From Cellvibrio sp. PSBB006 (lineage in GTDB: Bacteria; Pseudomonadota; Gammaproteobacteria; Pseudomonadales; Cellvibrionaceae), in NCBI RefSeq assembly GCF_002162135.1, contig NZ_CP021382.1:4338001-4402000 (forward strand): a stretch of DNA of 64,000 nucleotides, given 5' to 3'. How positions within the stretch are numbered: position 1 is the first letter of the stretch; every line of letters begins with the position of its first letter. Below are positions 17,594-26,315 of this stretch, piece after piece. The position numbers were made by a program, and so were the translations under genes. The notes beneath the pieces are model-generated. The model had not been told where the DNA came from. It made no database searches and saw only the letters and a list, made by a program, of their open reading frames with translations.

Positions 17594-18592
17594 TTAATCA
17601 ACTAACATCACAAAGTGCTCTACCAATCTAATCATTAATTCTTTCTGCTCGGGTTTGCTCTCCGCTACCAATAAAGCCAACGCAACTAACGTATTGTCAT
17701 TAATGAGTTGCTCTACAGACTTTGCTAATAGGTGTTGATTGATTCGTAGGTACCACAGAAACAAAAACGACCCTGTGCGTTTGTTACCGTCTGCAAGTGG
17801 GTGGTTCTTTATAACGAAGTAAAGCAGGTGTGCCGCGCGGCTTGCGATATTGGGATAAAACAAGTCATCGCCGAAACCTTGTTCTATCGTCGCGATGGCG
17901 GATGCCAAGCCTTCGCCACGCAATTGACCAAATAACTCAGTGGCTTCGCCCTTATTCATTAGTTCGCGTTTTAGTTGTCCGATAGCTTCAAGTGCATCAT
18001 TCAAGCTGAGTGCACGCATGGCATCTTGCTTATTGGTGACGTCTTTCAGACTTTGCTCGTCGTAGCCTTGCAATAAGCTCCAGCTGCGGGCGTAGTCGTG
18101 GATCACATTAATAATGGCATGCCCTTGTTCATTGATTAGCGCTTGGTTCGTAAGAGTTTGCGAGAGCAGAGTAAGTGCTTGCTCAAACTCTATGCCGCGT
18201 TCCTTAAGCCGGCGTTGGTTTAGCGTGTAGCCTTCTACCAAGTGTTGTTTGAGCGTGTTAGTGGCCCAGATACGAAATTGGGTGGCGCGATTGGAGTTGA
18301 CCCGGTAGCCAACGGAGATGATGGCATCGAGGTTGTAATGCTTTCTTGTTCTTTTAACCTCTCGTCCACCCTCAGATTGAACTTGTAAATAATCCTTACA
18401 AGTTGACTCTTCCTTAAGTTCCTGCTCTGCATAGATTTTCTTCAAATGCATAGTGATATTTTGCGGAGAAACCACAAACAGTTCTGCAATCTGAGCCTGT
18501 GTTAGCCAGAGGGTATCGGCATCTTGGGTGACTTCCAGTCTCACTTGGCCATCCTCAGATGTGTATAGCTGAATTTGTTGCTGATTATTCAT
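17594..18592 (-). CDS. RhuM family protein with C-terminal Fic/Doc domain
   Basis: 332 residues. The N-terminal 120 residues are the RhuM-type domain (LWLTQAQIAELFVVSPQNITMHLKKIY, a helix-turn-helix, then YNLDAIISVGYRVNS). The C-terminal part is a Doc-like Fic domain with HPLADGNKRTG, the Fic active-site loop (His catalytic; GNK type as in Doc kinases). Such genes commonly sit beside type I restriction genes; the product may modify a target protein, but none is known here. Its start overlaps the XRE gene by 8 bp, and the hsdR remnant follows. Confidence 0.85.
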   Translation of the reverse strand: MNNQQQIQLYTSEDGQVRLEVTQDADTLWLTQAQIAELFVVSPQNITMHLKKIYAEQELKEESTCKDYLQVQSEGGREVKRTRKHYNLDAIISVGYRVNSNRATQFRIWATNTLKQHLVEGYTLNQRRLKERGIEFEQALTLLSQTLTNQALINEQGHAIINVIHDYARSWSLLQGYDEQSLKDVTNKQDAMRALSLNDALEAIGQLKRELMNKGEATELFGQLRGEGLASAIATIEQGFGDDLFYPNIASRAAHLLYFVIKNHPLADGNKRTGSFLFLWYLRINQHLLAKSVEQLINDNTLVALALLVAESKPEQKELMIRLVEHFVMLVD

Positions 18593-18800
18593 GCGTTAGC
18601 GCTCCTTGCTCCTTTTGTGATGCGATGAATTGCTCCAACTGCCTCCTGGCCAGCTTGGACGGTTGGGTCTTTTGGTTTTCCCAGCGGTTTACCGTGGCGA
18701 AGCTTACGCCTAGCTCCTTTGCCAGATCTTCCTGTGATAGGTGGAGTTGCGTTCGCAGGGCTTTGACGGTGGAGGCGAAGTCGTTGGAAGTGGGTGACAT
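18585..18800 (-). CDS. XRE-family HTH regulator
   Basis: 71-residue DNA-binding protein with a Cro/CI-type helix-turn-helix (LHLSQEDLAKELGVSFATVNRWEN, residues about 19-41). The start at 18800 is chosen because the longer frame runs into non-coding sequence next to the tmRNA. It overlaps RhuM-Fic by 8 bp and is the first gene of the leftward defence operon, which it probably autoregulates. Confidence 0.8.
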   Translation of the reverse strand: MSPTSNDFASTVKALRTQLHLSQEDLAKELGVSFATVNRWENQKTQPSKLARRQLEQFIASQKEQGALTHE

Positions 18801-18878
18801 TTCCGTGCCTTGGGTATGAGTTATTAGCTGGGGAAGTTGGTGGTGCAATATAACATCTGTTATGGAAATGGGGGAATG

Positions 18879-18998
18879 TGGAGGTGGGGGGATTGTACCC
18901 AGCGCCATCCATGGCGCTGCCCCTGCGGGCGCTACGCGATACAAAATGCTCCAGGCATTTTGTGAACCCCGACTTTGCAAGTGCAAACCGCTGCTTTG
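18879..18998. other. Hairpin-dense segment beside the tmRNA, possible integration scar
   Basis: Bases 18879-18900 resemble the 3' end of the tmRNA (TGGAG, GGGGGGATT and ACCC in the same order). They are followed by AGCGCCAT-CC-ATGGCGCT (18901-18918), GCCC-CTGC-GGGC, and ACAAAATGC (18941-18949) pairing with GCATTTTGT (18955-18963). No gene is visible. An old island junction is one explanation. Confidence 0.35.
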
Positions 18999-19003
18999 CG
19001 GCC

Positions 19004-19037
19004 AATAAAAAACCCGGTGCCTTTTGGGCACCGGGTT
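19004..19037 (-). terminator. Rho-independent terminator of the tmRNA
   Basis: On the minus strand AACCCGGTGCC pairs with GGCACCGGGTT (11 bp), followed by a run of T. It lies 7 bp past the CCA end of the tmRNA. Confidence 0.85.
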
Positions 19038-19043
19038 TGTTAT

Positions 19044-19432
19044 TGGTGGAGCCGGGGGGATTTGAACCCCCGTCCGCCAGCACTCTATCCGCAGCTCTAC
19101 ATGTTTAGAACCGCCTATTGATTTAGCGTAATACAGCCCAGCGGGCGGGACGTAAAACGCGATCCTGATAAGTTTTAGCTGATCCACCCCAGGCAGGCTT
19201 CACTGCGATCCAGTTCTGTATGACGGGCTTTAACGCGGTACTGGCACCTTGTTAGAGACCGTTAGCGGCGAACCGCTAAGTGGTGCTTTCAAAAGCTGCT
19301 TACGCAGCTAATTGGGCACCGTAGTTGTCATCATTGGCAACTGTAAGTTTGCAGCTTTGGATTAACGTGATTGGCTACCCTCACGACATGCACCTTGGAC
19401 TTTGTTACCAGCGTCGAATCCTAATCGGCCCC
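19044..19432 (-). ncRNA. ssrA: tmRNA (SsrA)
   Basis: Transfer-messenger RNA that rescues stalled ribosomes. The 5' end GGGGCCG (from 19432) pairs with CGGCTCC just before the encoded ACCA end at 19044, giving a 7-bp acceptor stem; the T-arm GGGGGTTCAAATCCCCC is present. The tag reading frame encodes ANDDNYGAQLAA followed by TAA, ending near 19303. Total 389 nt, a usual size. The 3' end of ssrA is a frequent target of integrating islands, and the restriction-locus remnants lie on that side, though no integrase is visible. Confidence 0.95.
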
Positions 19433-19632
19433 ATTCGTCATGAACCTGCTTTAAGACAAGTCTTGTTGGCGTTGGTTCGCGACGACGTGGGCGGCATTGT
19501 AGGGCGCTGGGGCGGGGAATGCCAGTGACTTTTTACGGTTTTTCCGTCTGTCGGCTGCTGTTGGCCGGGGGTCGCAATTTGGTCGGCTCGCTTGCATAAT
19601 GGCCTCAAAATCCACTTTTAAATATTTCTATA

Positions 19633-22170
19633 ATGATAAAGACAGTGAAGTTCCTGGGGTTCGGCGTGGTTCTTGGGGGATTGATGGCGGCAGCGGTGAA
19701 CGCTGATGTCGGCTTATCTCCACAACAAATCAGTTATTTTGACTTGCCCGGTCAGGCGTTGCAGAGCAGCCTGGTAGAGTTTGCGATACAGGCCAGGGTG
19801 ACGGTGGTTGCGGATAGCCGCCTGATTGCGAGTTATCGTTCCGGTCCGGTGGTGGGTCCGCAGCCAGTCGGCAAGGCACTGTCGGGGCTGCTCGTCAATA
19901 CGCCGCTGGCGTTTCGCTTCGACGCGGACACGGCCACCTTTATTATTCAGCAGAAACCTTCTTTGCCCGATGCCGATCCAGCGGAACCGGTTCCTGTTGC
20001 CAAACCTGCCATGCCGATTCTTGATGAGGTGGTGGTGACCTCGGCGAGCTATCCCTTTCGCTATCACACCGTTACCAATACGCATTTGCACGGCGGCATG
20101 TCCTATTTCGATTCGTCCCGTTTTCTCAATGTTGTTCCCCGTGCTTTGGTGGAAGACCAACAGGCCAAGGACATTGGTGATGCGCTTAAATTTGTCAGCG
20201 GCGTTACGCCGGGCGATGGCGTGACCGATTCTAACGACGACGTTTTCATTCGCGGTTTCCAGCGGCACGCTATTTATATCGATGGCTTTCGCTTGAGCGA
20301 TAGCACGGGCGTTAAACAGTTACCGGCGAATGTTGAGCGCATCGACATTATTAAAGGGCCGTCTACCTTGCTCTATGGTCAAGCGGAGCCGGGTGGGGTG
20401 GTCAATGTTGTGCGGAAACGGCCGCAAGATGAGACGTTTATTTCCGCCGAGGTGGGTGGCGGTTCATCAGGGCGACGCTTTGCGAGCCTGGATATGAACG
20501 ACCAATTGCCGGGGCCGGGTGATGTTGATGTGCGTTTGATCTTGGCGGACGACGCGCAGGACGAACAGGCAGATATTACTGATGTGCACCGACAACTGAT
20601 TGCCGGGTCGCTGAGCTGGGAGTTTACGCCTGACACGATTATCGATATGGGTTACGAATATCAGCGGGCGTCGCAGCAGTGGGATCGGAATTTTCTTATC
20701 TTCAATGCTTACGAGGATATTTTTCCCGGGGCGTCTCTGGGCGCAAGCGCCAAACAGGCGCGGCCGGATTTCACCACCGACTACACGTTGTTTGATGCAG
20801 CTATTACCCATTATTTTTCGCCGGATTGGCGATTGCGCGCGAAGTACGTGTGGCATGACGAAGAGCGCTTGGGTATTCGCACCACCTCGGAAAATCTGCT
20901 GACCAACGGCATGTTTTTCAAGCGCGAAGAATTAGGTAATGATTTTGCTGTATTTGTGTTGGGTGGCCAGGTAGCGATACCGCTGGTGATTTATCCGCAG
21001 TCGCCGGAATGGCTTTTCCGGCTTGGCAAACTCCGTAGCATTTATGATGAACAAGCGTTTGAAACGGAAAATAATGTCAGCCTGAATCTTGAGGGTTCCT
21101 TTACTACCGGTGGCTTGACGCATCACCTGACACTCGGTGCCGATTGGCATCAGCAGGATCTTTATAAGCAATATACGATTGAAGCGCGCGATTTGTTTCC
21201 CAATCTGGTGTTACCTGAATCCGAGTTTGTTGCGATTCTTCCGCAGTTAGCGGAGGTGATGTTCGATCCGAATCAGCCGCTGGGTGAACTGGAATATAAA
21301 GAGCTGCGTTTGCTGTACGACGATGTTGGCTTTTACTTGCATGACAGCATTGAGTTAAGCGAGCAGTGGACGGCCAACATCGGTACCCGCTATAACATCA
21401 TCACCGGCGATTACACGGACATCACCGAATGGGCATTCACCGAACTGGAAACTTACGAGCATTTTTCCTCGCAGTTTGGATTGGTGTATAAGCCGGTTGA
21501 CAATCATTCCATCTACCTGAATTACAGCGAAGCCATGCGCGCGAACTACCATCTGGATGAGGTTGGCCCGCAGTTGGCTGATCCGGAGCTTTCCGATCAG
21601 GTGGAAGTGGGTGTGAAATCCTTGCTGTTTAATGGACGACTCTTGTCGACCATTGGCATCTATGAAATCAATAAACGCAATATCATCGACGTTCAAGTGA
21701 TAGAAGGCTTCCGCACCTTACTGCAAAGCCATGAGCAACAGGTGCGCGGTATCGATATGGATATCACCTGGCAGGTATCGAACCAGTTTGACCTGGTAGG
21801 CGCGTTCTCTTTAAGTGATCCCCAAATTATGTCTGGTCAAAACCAGGGCAATCAGCCGGCGTTGGCGGCGGAGCAAACGGCAAGTATGTTTGCCAGCTAT
21901 CGATGGCAAAATGGGTTGTCACTAAATGGCGGTTATAAATATGTCAGCCAGCGTTATGCCGAAGACGCCAACGCATTTTGGTTGGGTGAGTATTCCACGT
22001 TGGATCTGGGCGTGTCTTACACCTTCACTGCGTTAGGCAGCGATGCAAAAGTGCAGTTGTCGGTTAACAATGCGTTGGACGAGCGTTATTACACTGCCAT
22101 TCTGGGCGGATTGCGCATGAACGAATCCGAAGGTCGAACGATTCTCGGTTCGTTGCGCGTGGATATTTAA
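19633..22170 (+). CDS. TonB-dependent receptor/transducer with N-terminal STN domain
   Basis: 845-residue outer-membrane receptor of the FecA/FpvA transducer type. The signal peptide ends near AAAVNA. An STN domain follows (ISYFDLPGQALQSSLVEFAIQA to TFIIQQKP, about 30-110), which passes the occupied-receptor signal to a FecR anti-sigma. Then come a TonB box (DEVVVTS), a plug (IDIIKGPSTLLYGQAEPGGVVNVV) and a barrel ending in GSLRVDI. It is followed by its sigma and anti-sigma genes. The ligand may be a ferric siderophore; in this organism a glycan is also possible given the downstream lipoproteins. No Fur box was seen upstream. Confidence 0.9.
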   Translation: MIKTVKFLGFGVVLGGLMAAAVNADVGLSPQQISYFDLPGQALQSSLVEFAIQARVTVVADSRLIASYRSGPVVGPQPVGKALSGLLVNTPLAFRFDADTATFIIQQKPSLPDADPAEPVPVAKPAMPILDEVVVTSASYPFRYHTVTNTHLHGGMSYFDSSRFLNVVPRALVEDQQAKDIGDALKFVSGVTPGDGVTDSNDDVFIRGFQRHAIYIDGFRLSDSTGVKQLPANVERIDIIKGPSTLLYGQAEPGGVVNVVRKRPQDETFISAEVGGGSSGRRFASLDMNDQLPGPGDVDVRLILADDAQDEQADITDVHRQLIAGSLSWEFTPDTIIDMGYEYQRASQQWDRNFLIFNAYEDIFPGASLGASAKQARPDFTTDYTLFDAAITHYFSPDWRLRAKYVWHDEERLGIRTTSENLLTNGMFFKREELGNDFAVFVLGGQVAIPLVIYPQSPEWLFRLGKLRSIYDEQAFETENNVSLNLEGSFTTGGLTHHLTLGADWHQQDLYKQYTIEARDLFPNLVLPESEFVAILPQLAEVMFDPNQPLGELEYKELRLLYDDVGFYLHDSIELSEQWTANIGTRYNIITGDYTDITEWAFTELETYEHFSSQFGLVYKPVDNHSIYLNYSEAMRANYHLDEVGPQLADPELSDQVEVGVKSLLFNGRLLSTIGIYEINKRNIIDVQVIEGFRTLLQSHEQQVRGIDMDITWQVSNQFDLVGAFSLSDPQIMSGQNQGNQPALAAEQTASMFASYRWQNGLSLNGGYKYVSQRYAEDANAFWLGEYSTLDLGVSYTFTALGSDAKVQLSVNNALDERYYTAILGGLRMNESEGRTILGSLRVDI

Positions 22171-22188
22171 CAGGGTCGTTATCGAACA

Positions 22189-22704
22189 ATGAAAGCATCG
22201 CACTTTTTAGCCACACTCTTTGCAAAGCATCAGCTGGATTTGCAGCGCTTGATTGCCAGCAAATTTGGCAAGATGCATCATGAGGCCGAAGACATCGTGC
22301 AGGATGCTTTTCACAATATCCTGCGTGCGGACAATGTCGAGCAACTGGAAAACCCCAAAGCCTACCTCTATCAAACTGCCAGTAACCTGGCGTTAAACCG
22401 TATCCGCAAGCATCAGCGCCATCACCAATACCTCAATGACCTTGGCGCAACCGAGGCGGAAGAATTGGATGAGCTATCGCCCGAGCGTTCTGTGCTGGCG
22501 CGTCACGATTTGCAGCGGCTTGAACAGGCATTGGTAAAGCTCCCGGAAAAATATCGGCAAACATTTCTTTTAAGCCGTATGCACGACAAGTCCTACCGCG
22601 AAATCAGTGAACAGCTCAACATCGCTGAAAGCACGGTGGAGAAACATATCATCAAGGCGCTGAAGTATTTGCGGGATCAGTTGGATGAGGAGGTGAAATC
22701 ATGA
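22189..22704 (+). CDS. ECF sigma factor, FecI-like
   Basis: 171 residues. Region 2 (FHNILRADNVEQLENPKAYLYQTASNLALNRIRKH) and region 4 (LPEKYRQTFLLSRMHDKSYREISEQLNIAESTVEKHI) are both clear, so it is a complete ECF sigma of the iron-starvation type. It is 18 bp after the receptor and overlaps the FecR gene by 4 bp. It is likely released by FecR when the receptor binds ligand, and may activate the operon and nearby genes. Confidence 0.9.
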   Translation: MKASHFLATLFAKHQLDLQRLIASKFGKMHHEAEDIVQDAFHNILRADNVEQLENPKAYLYQTASNLALNRIRKHQRHHQYLNDLGATEAEELDELSPERSVLARHDLQRLEQALVKLPEKYRQTFLLSRMHDKSYREISEQLNIAESTVEKHIIKALKYLRDQLDEEVKS

Positions 22705-23690
22705 GTCGAAAAAATGCCGGATTGACTCGCGCAGAAAACGAAGCCATTGCCTGGTTAGCCAAATTAAATGCGCCTGATCTTTCACCCGCCGATGAAGCCC
22801 GCTTTTTTGAATGGTTAAACGCGTCGCCATTGCATCAGGCGGCTTATATTAAAGCCGAAGAACTCTGGCAGCGGGGCGATGCATTACGGCGCGTTTCTGC
22901 TGCGCCACCCCGCACTTTCCTGAAAGTACCCATGCAACAGTGGCAAGGCTGGGCCGTTGCCTGTGCGTGTTTGTTGGTAGTGGGCTTGGTGTTATTGCCC
23001 CAGTTCAACCACAAGGATTCACACCAGGGTTACCAAACCGCTATTGGCGAGCAGCGCGAGATCCAGTTGGAAGATGGCAGCAGGATTACACTGAATACTG
23101 ACACCAAACTGGATATGACGTTTACAGATAACGCACGCATCGCACAGCTCCAGCAAGGTGAAGTCTTTTTTGATATTGCACCCGATCCACAGCGGCCGTT
23201 TGATGTTGTGACTGACTCGGGGCAGGTGCGGGTATTGGGTACGCGCTTTGCTGTACGTCGGCTGGATGCCGATGCCGTGGTTACTGTGGTTGAAGGTCGC
23301 GTTGCGCTGGGTGGCAAACCGGCTGACCAAAATGAATTTGTTCCAAGGTTGACGCTAAACGCGAATGAGCGCGCAAGTTTGGACGCGGCGCAAGCCGGCA
23401 AAGGTGCTGAGGTGCTGGATGCCCAAGCTGCGTTATCCTGGCGCAACCGACAATTGATTTATCGCGATCAACCCTTGGCCGATGTTGTTGCCGACCTGGG
23501 CCGTTATTTTCCTGAGCCTATTCGTCTGGATGATCCGGCTCTGGGCGAGCGGCGCATTACCGCCGTCATTCAGCTCTCCGACCTCACCAGCACTCTCCGG
23601 GCAGTGGGTCAATCGCTCAACCTGCGCGTTGAACCTGCTCAAGCGGGTTCCGGTGTGGTTCTCCTGCAGGACACTTCCGCAGACCCATAA
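22701..23690 (+). CDS. FecR family anti-sigma factor
   Basis: 329-residue inner-membrane regulator. The N-terminal cytoplasmic DUF4880-type segment (AIAWLAKLNAPDLSPADEARFFEWL) binds the sigma factor. A single membrane helix lies at about residues 78-97 (GWAVACACLLVVGLVLLP). The periplasmic FecR domain follows (YQTAIGEQREIQLEDGS, VRVLGTRFAVR), then a C-terminal STN-like domain (LADVVADLGRYFPEPIRL) that meets the receptor signal domain. The order receptor-sigma-anti-sigma is the reverse of the classical fecI-fecR-fecA. Confidence 0.9.
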   Translation: MSRKNAGLTRAENEAIAWLAKLNAPDLSPADEARFFEWLNASPLHQAAYIKAEELWQRGDALRRVSAAPPRTFLKVPMQQWQGWAVACACLLVVGLVLLPQFNHKDSHQGYQTAIGEQREIQLEDGSRITLNTDTKLDMTFTDNARIAQLQQGEVFFDIAPDPQRPFDVVTDSGQVRVLGTRFAVRRLDADAVVTVVEGRVALGGKPADQNEFVPRLTLNANERASLDAAQAGKGAEVLDAQAALSWRNRQLIYRDQPLADVVADLGRYFPEPIRLDDPALGERRITAVIQLSDLTSTLRAVGQSLNLRVEPAQAGSGVVLLQDTSADP

Positions 23691-23988
23691 TAAAAAATAT
23701 AAAAATTTCTTAAAAAAAGTGGAGGGGGTCTGCCGCTACTGTGTCTTCTAGGTGGCAGAGGTACTGTTGTGGGTTAGAAGGACCGATAGGAATAGGTTGT
23801 GCCATGGATGAACCCCTTGCACGCCAGGGAGAGTTGCCACCCGTTTTAAAACATCAGGGCGACGGAGTTCGCCCAAAGACATCCCAGGGAAATTCTCGTT
23901 AAGCAATCGTAAAACCGGTGCCCAGTTAAGCACCCATCATGTGATGGGGCTTGTGTAGTTCAGTTGAATTTCATTTCCGGAGAAATAA
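23691..23988 (+). other. Intergenic region with possible ECF-type promoter
   Basis: 298 bp without a convincing gene. An AT-rich run is followed by GGAGGGGGTCTGCCG and TACTGTGTCTTCTAG (about 23720-23752); GTCTT is reminiscent of the -10 element of FecI-type promoters. A small hairpin CCCATCA-TG-TGATGGG lies at 23933-23948. Evidence for the promoter is weak. Confidence 0.25.
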
Positions 23989-25335
23989 ATGAAACATTAT
24001 AAATATCTTTGTTTGATCGGCATGGCTTTGGCAATAACCGCCTGCGGCGGTGGTAATGGGGGCAAGGTTAATAATCCGAGTTCTTCTGTTAGTAATTCTT
24101 CGTCATCGTTGAGCAACTCTTCTGAGTCAGTTTCATCTTCATCCTTAAGTATCTCATCCTCCTTATCTAGTTCATCTTCAAGCGAGTCATCGACTGCCAG
24201 TGAACCCTATGCGAGTTGTGCGGAAGCTGAAGGTGGTGTGTTTATTAATGATGTCTGCTCGCCTTGGCGAGATGTGTCTGCTTATGAGCAAAGGCAAGAT
24301 CCGTTTGAGTGGGAAGAGGTCACGGATGGCGAAGGCAACGCTGTTACCTACGCCATCATTGATACCGATGATCCGGAGCATAATCAGGTGCTGAATATTC
24401 AATTCGCAGAACAAACCACTTATGCAGGCAACGTTCGTATGCTTTCACCGGAAAATAGCGGTTACGACATGAGCGAGTTTGCCGGTGGAACATTTATTTT
24501 TGACCTGAAGGTAGTCAATGCAGGAGATCAGAGTCCTGATGTTGAGTTCTATCTTGATTGCGTCTACCCCTGTGCAACGTCACCAAAATTAATTAAATCT
24601 TATGTCATCAATGAATGGCAGACTATCGAGGTTCTAGTGCAGGATCTGGTTGAGCGTGGCCTGGATCTAACTAAAGTCACCACCGGCTTCATGATCGCTC
24701 CTACCTGGGGAAAGTCATCGGGTGCGCATTATCAGGTTGATAATATCCGTTGGGAAAAAGGTGATATGGAAATTACCGAATCGATTTGTTTTGCCAATCA
24801 TTTTGACTTGCAATGGATCAGTGGTGTTCAAGGGCCGGGAATCACCATCCAAGACGTGGATTTTCTCGTTCCTGATTCCCAGCGATTTGGGGCTACCATC
24901 GGTGTTCATCCAGTGGAACTCAAGCCTGATTGGAGCTTGATGCAAGGCGTGTGGGCCTTTTCAATGTCAGAAGGCATGGATTACACAACCGGTGATCTTA
25001 TCGAGCCGTCAACCTTGTCTGAATGCTCTTCCGCCGGCACTCTGTCTTTAGAGATTTTTGTTCCCAAAAGTTATGTTGATGACGGAAGCCTGTCGTTTAC
25101 ATTCCATGTGCTGGATGAAAGTCTTCAACGCTATGAACTCTCAGACACCGTTTTCTCCATGGCGGATATGACGCCCGATGATTGGAATAAAGTGTCCATA
25201 CCTTTATCCGCTGAAACTCAGCACGATAATCTGAAATATGTAGGACTAACGTTTGATTCCACGCTTATTGATTGGTCAATTGAAGACGCTTTGAAGATCG
25301 ACAATATCATCATCAAGCAACCGCTACCCCAATAG
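23989..25335 (+). CDS. Poly-serine-linked lipoprotein with two beta-sandwich (carbohydrate-binding-like) domains
   Basis: 448 residues. Lipobox ITAC (about Cys19), then a glycine stretch and a serine-rich linker to about residue 70, as in secreted polysaccharide-binding proteins of Cellvibrio relatives. Two domains follow: the first (about 80-260) contains FIFDLKVVN, YLDCVYPCATS and YQVDNIRWEKG, resembling the ExoP galactose-binding-like domain beside glucanases; the second (about 265-445) ends with LKIDNIIIKQPL in the same style. Binding of a glucan is inferred, with no catalytic motif. It lies after the FecIR-type operon and may be controlled by it. Confidence 0.65.
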   Translation: MKHYKYLCLIGMALAITACGGGNGGKVNNPSSSVSNSSSSLSNSSESVSSSSLSISSSLSSSSSSESSTASEPYASCAEAEGGVFINDVCSPWRDVSAYEQRQDPFEWEEVTDGEGNAVTYAIIDTDDPEHNQVLNIQFAEQTTYAGNVRMLSPENSGYDMSEFAGGTFIFDLKVVNAGDQSPDVEFYLDCVYPCATSPKLIKSYVINEWQTIEVLVQDLVERGLDLTKVTTGFMIAPTWGKSSGAHYQVDNIRWEKGDMEITESICFANHFDLQWISGVQGPGITIQDVDFLVPDSQRFGATIGVHPVELKPDWSLMQGVWAFSMSEGMDYTTGDLIEPSTLSECSSAGTLSLEIFVPKSYVDDGSLSFTFHVLDESLQRYELSDTVFSMADMTPDDWNKVSIPLSAETQHDNLKYVGLTFDSTLIDWSIEDALKIDNIIIKQPLPQ

Positions 25336-25444
25336 CACAAGACGTCAACCTCAGCGCAGGTGGATAACACTTGCGCTGAAGCGAGCAAAACCACGCTTTA
25401 TCTTCCACTTATAACTTCACCACCTTCTCTACAAGGAGAACGCT

Positions 25445-26113
25445 ATGCTATTCAAAAAATTTGGCTTCCTGACGTTTTTATTGAATGCCGTTTTGGTTAC
25501 AGGCTGCGTTAGCGTCAAACATACACCCCTAACAACGGCGGGCTCTGAAGCTCTGCAAAATGCGAGTGTTACAACAACGCATTATCCCACGCCCGATTTT
25601 ACCGCAATGACTGCTGGCAAGGCTTCCTTTGCGCTGGTTGGTGCCGCAGCGATGATTTCTGCCGGTAATAAGATCGTTAAGGAAAATAATATTCCCGACC
25701 CGGCTGTGACAATTGGCGAAGGGCTTCTGAAACGAATGGTGGAATCACGGCATGTTGCTGTGGTTCCCGCAAAGCAAAACCTGGTACAAAAAGACGATGT
25801 AAAAACCCTTGTTGCCAACAACAAGCACGCTGATTATCTACTGGACATTAAAACCATTAACTGGATGTTCAGCTATTACCCGACGGACTGGACCCACTAC
25901 CGCATCATCTATAACGCTCGTCTGCGCCTTATCGATACCAAGGCTGGAAAAGTGATAGCTGAAACCATGTGCCAAACCGTGCAGGGTGACGATAAAAACC
26001 CACCCACCCATGATCAACTGCTGGATAACAACGCCAGTCTCTTAAAAGACTATTTAACCAAAGGTGCCAATCAATGCGTCGATGTACTGGCTAAAGATGT
26101 ATTGCGCCTCTGA
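25445..26113 (+). CDS. Hypothetical lipoprotein
   Basis: 222 residues with lipobox VTGC and a very good ribosome site (AAGGAG). The mature domain includes FALVGAAAMISAGNKIV and a conserved-looking DYLLDIKTINWMFSYYPTDWTHYRI segment; no family recognised with certainty. It ends before a hairpin (AAGCCGC at 26130-26136 with GCGGCTT at 26147-26153, then a T-run), so it is probably a single-gene unit. Confidence 0.65.
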   Translation: MLFKKFGFLTFLLNAVLVTGCVSVKHTPLTTAGSEALQNASVTTTHYPTPDFTAMTAGKASFALVGAAAMISAGNKIVKENNIPDPAVTIGEGLLKRMVESRHVAVVPAKQNLVQKDDVKTLVANNKHADYLLDIKTINWMFSYYPTDWTHYRIIYNARLRLIDTKAGKVIAETMCQTVQGDDKNPPTHDQLLDNNASLLKDYLTKGANQCVDVLAKDVLRL

Positions 26114-26129
26114 TTTCCTTGGCGGGAGT

Positions 26130-26168
26130 AAGCCGCAAAACTGGGCGCGGCTTGCTTCTGCTTTTTTT
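26130..26168 (+). terminator. Terminator after the hypothetical lipoprotein
   Basis: 7-bp stem AAGCCGC/GCGGCTT, then GCTTCTGC and seven T. Confidence 0.55.
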
Positions 26169-26315
26169 ATTATTGCCTGACCATACGTGCAATCAAATTT
26201 AAAATGGTTATAAGACGAACGGTCGCGGACAAGCCAGGCTCTCGCTTGCATATAAATCAGGGATGTCGTTAAGATGGCGCAATTTTCTTTGTCGAGATTT
26301 TAGGAGCACATAATA

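Noticed and set aside
23748..23933. Possible 61-residue gene on the minus strand
   Set aside because: No ribosome site and no family; lies in a promoter-like intergenic region.
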